Source of the DNA: an uncultured bacterium
GTDB lineage: Bacteria; Cyanobacteriota; Vampirovibrionia; Gastranaerophilales; Gastranaerophilaceae
Direction: 5' to 3'
Assembly: GCA_949282195.1 (NCBI GenBank)
Contig: CASDOW010000001.1
Span: 1 to 64,000, forward strand
Length of the DNA: 64,000 bases
Part shown: positions 63,677 through 64,000 of the stretch, piece after piece
How positions within the stretch are numbered: the stretch's first letter is position 1
Layout: each line of letters opens with the position of its first letter
Translations under genes and position numbers: made by a program
The notes under the pieces: model-generated
What the model saw: the letters and a program-made list of their open reading frames with translations, nothing else
The model's database searches: none
Told to the model about the DNA's origin: nothing

Positions 63677-64000
63677 GTGGAAATACTGGAAATAACTGAC
63701 GAGCAAGCCTACGAAGCTAAGCTTTTAGCTGCCGGTTTATCCGATGCTAAGGCAAGAAAAAGAGGTATGCTTGATATGCTTGGCATTTCTTGTGCGATAA
63801 GTTATTTAAATGCTAAAAAAATCAGAGTGAATACAAACAGAAGCGTATATAAAATACCTCTTTTGTTTGAGGAATTTAAAATAACTGATATATATTACGG
63901 TAATTATAGAATTGATGTCATAACGCTATATAAAGAAAAGACAATTAAAATTCCTAAAATCCATTCTGAAATGGATATTTTACCTCATTTTTATTTTGTT
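63677..64000 (+). CDS. DUF1822-like protein, 3' end off the window
   Basis: The frame reads VEILEITDEQAYEAKLLAAG, then SDAKARKRGMLDMLGISCAI, SYLNAKKIRVNTNRSVYKIP and ITDIYYGNYRIDVITL before the edge. The layout (a helix rich in Ala/Lys, a cyanobacterial AVxxYLxxxG(x)xT-like stretch, then beta strands) resembles the DUF1822 family of cyanobacteria, of unknown function. The start is GTG 63677 or the in-frame TTG 63662. At least 108 residues. Confidence 0.6.
   Translation, partial: MEILEITDEQAYEAKLLAAGLSDAKARKRGMLDMLGISCAISYLNAKKIRVNTNRSVYKIPLLFEEFKITDIYYGNYRIDVITLYKEKTIKIPKIHSEMDILPHFYFV

Overview
The window is a 64 kb stretch of a low-GC (roughly 30%) bacterial chromosome, densely coded on both strands. 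The most economical reading is an uncultured gut member of the Vampirovibrionia (Melainabacteria, Gastranaerophilales type). Support is circumstantial: a long cyanobacterial-style NusB, a DUF1822-like gene at the right edge, a YvcK protein with membrane anchors, C5-pathway hemL, a stand-alone SLOG/DprA-like protein, many TPR proteins and several small lineage-type membrane proteins. No rRNA, recognisable tRNA, CRISPR array or intact insertion sequence was found.

Region 1 (1-6.9 kb) is a decayed accessory patch. It holds a frameshifted AbiH-type defence gene, an intact class II Fic protein with a C-terminal helix-turn-helix, a hipB antitoxin next to a hipA broken by a small internal deletion, intact hemL, and a deletion scar that fuses the 3' half of hemB to a truncated, frameshifted sulfite/nitrite reductase. 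Repeats flank the fic and hipBA genes.

Region 2 (7-12 kb) is housekeeping: acpP-fabF with promoter and terminators, a PcrA/UvrD helicase and a SLOG-domain protein. Region 3 (12-14.2 kb) has an XRE regulator, a large palindrome, and two tandem paralogous small membrane proteins with duplicated upstream regions. Region 4 (14.4-29.7 kb) holds dusB, a GIY-YIG protein, a secreted TPR protein, yidD, an M49-like metallopeptidase, a tandem pair of unknown paralogues, and assorted enzymes and transporters (GNAT, Nudix, flavodoxin-like reductase, HD protein, MATE, EamA, flavin reductase-rubredoxin, TolC-like, lipoprotein).

Region 5 (29.7-40.6 kb) contains groES-groEL followed by a 600-base array of palindromes and groEL-end duplications, two divergent zinc-ribbon genes, a DnaQ-like exonuclease, MCE protein, ilvD, ctpA, prmC with two small upstream genes, and a second palindromic repeat cluster. 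Region 6 (40.6-52 kb) is pxpA-yvcK-panB-panC-membrane protein, then four prepilin-like genes, two TPR proteins and a diguanylate cyclase. Region 7 (52-64 kb) has two membrane proteins, a PHP protein, an HD-GYP response regulator, map, the tightly packed nusB-ftsY-comEC cluster, a glycosyltransferase coupled to glyS, and a partial DUF1822-like gene.

Together the genes cover tetrapyrrole, fatty-acid, branched-chain amino acid and pantothenate steps, chaperones, envelope proteases, DNA uptake (ComEC, pseudopilins) and c-di-GMP signalling. The features most worth following are the covarying palindromic repeat family, the hemB/sulfite-reductase scar, the tandem unknown gene pairs, and several genes whose -10 box lies six bases from the start codon, which suggests leaderless transcripts.
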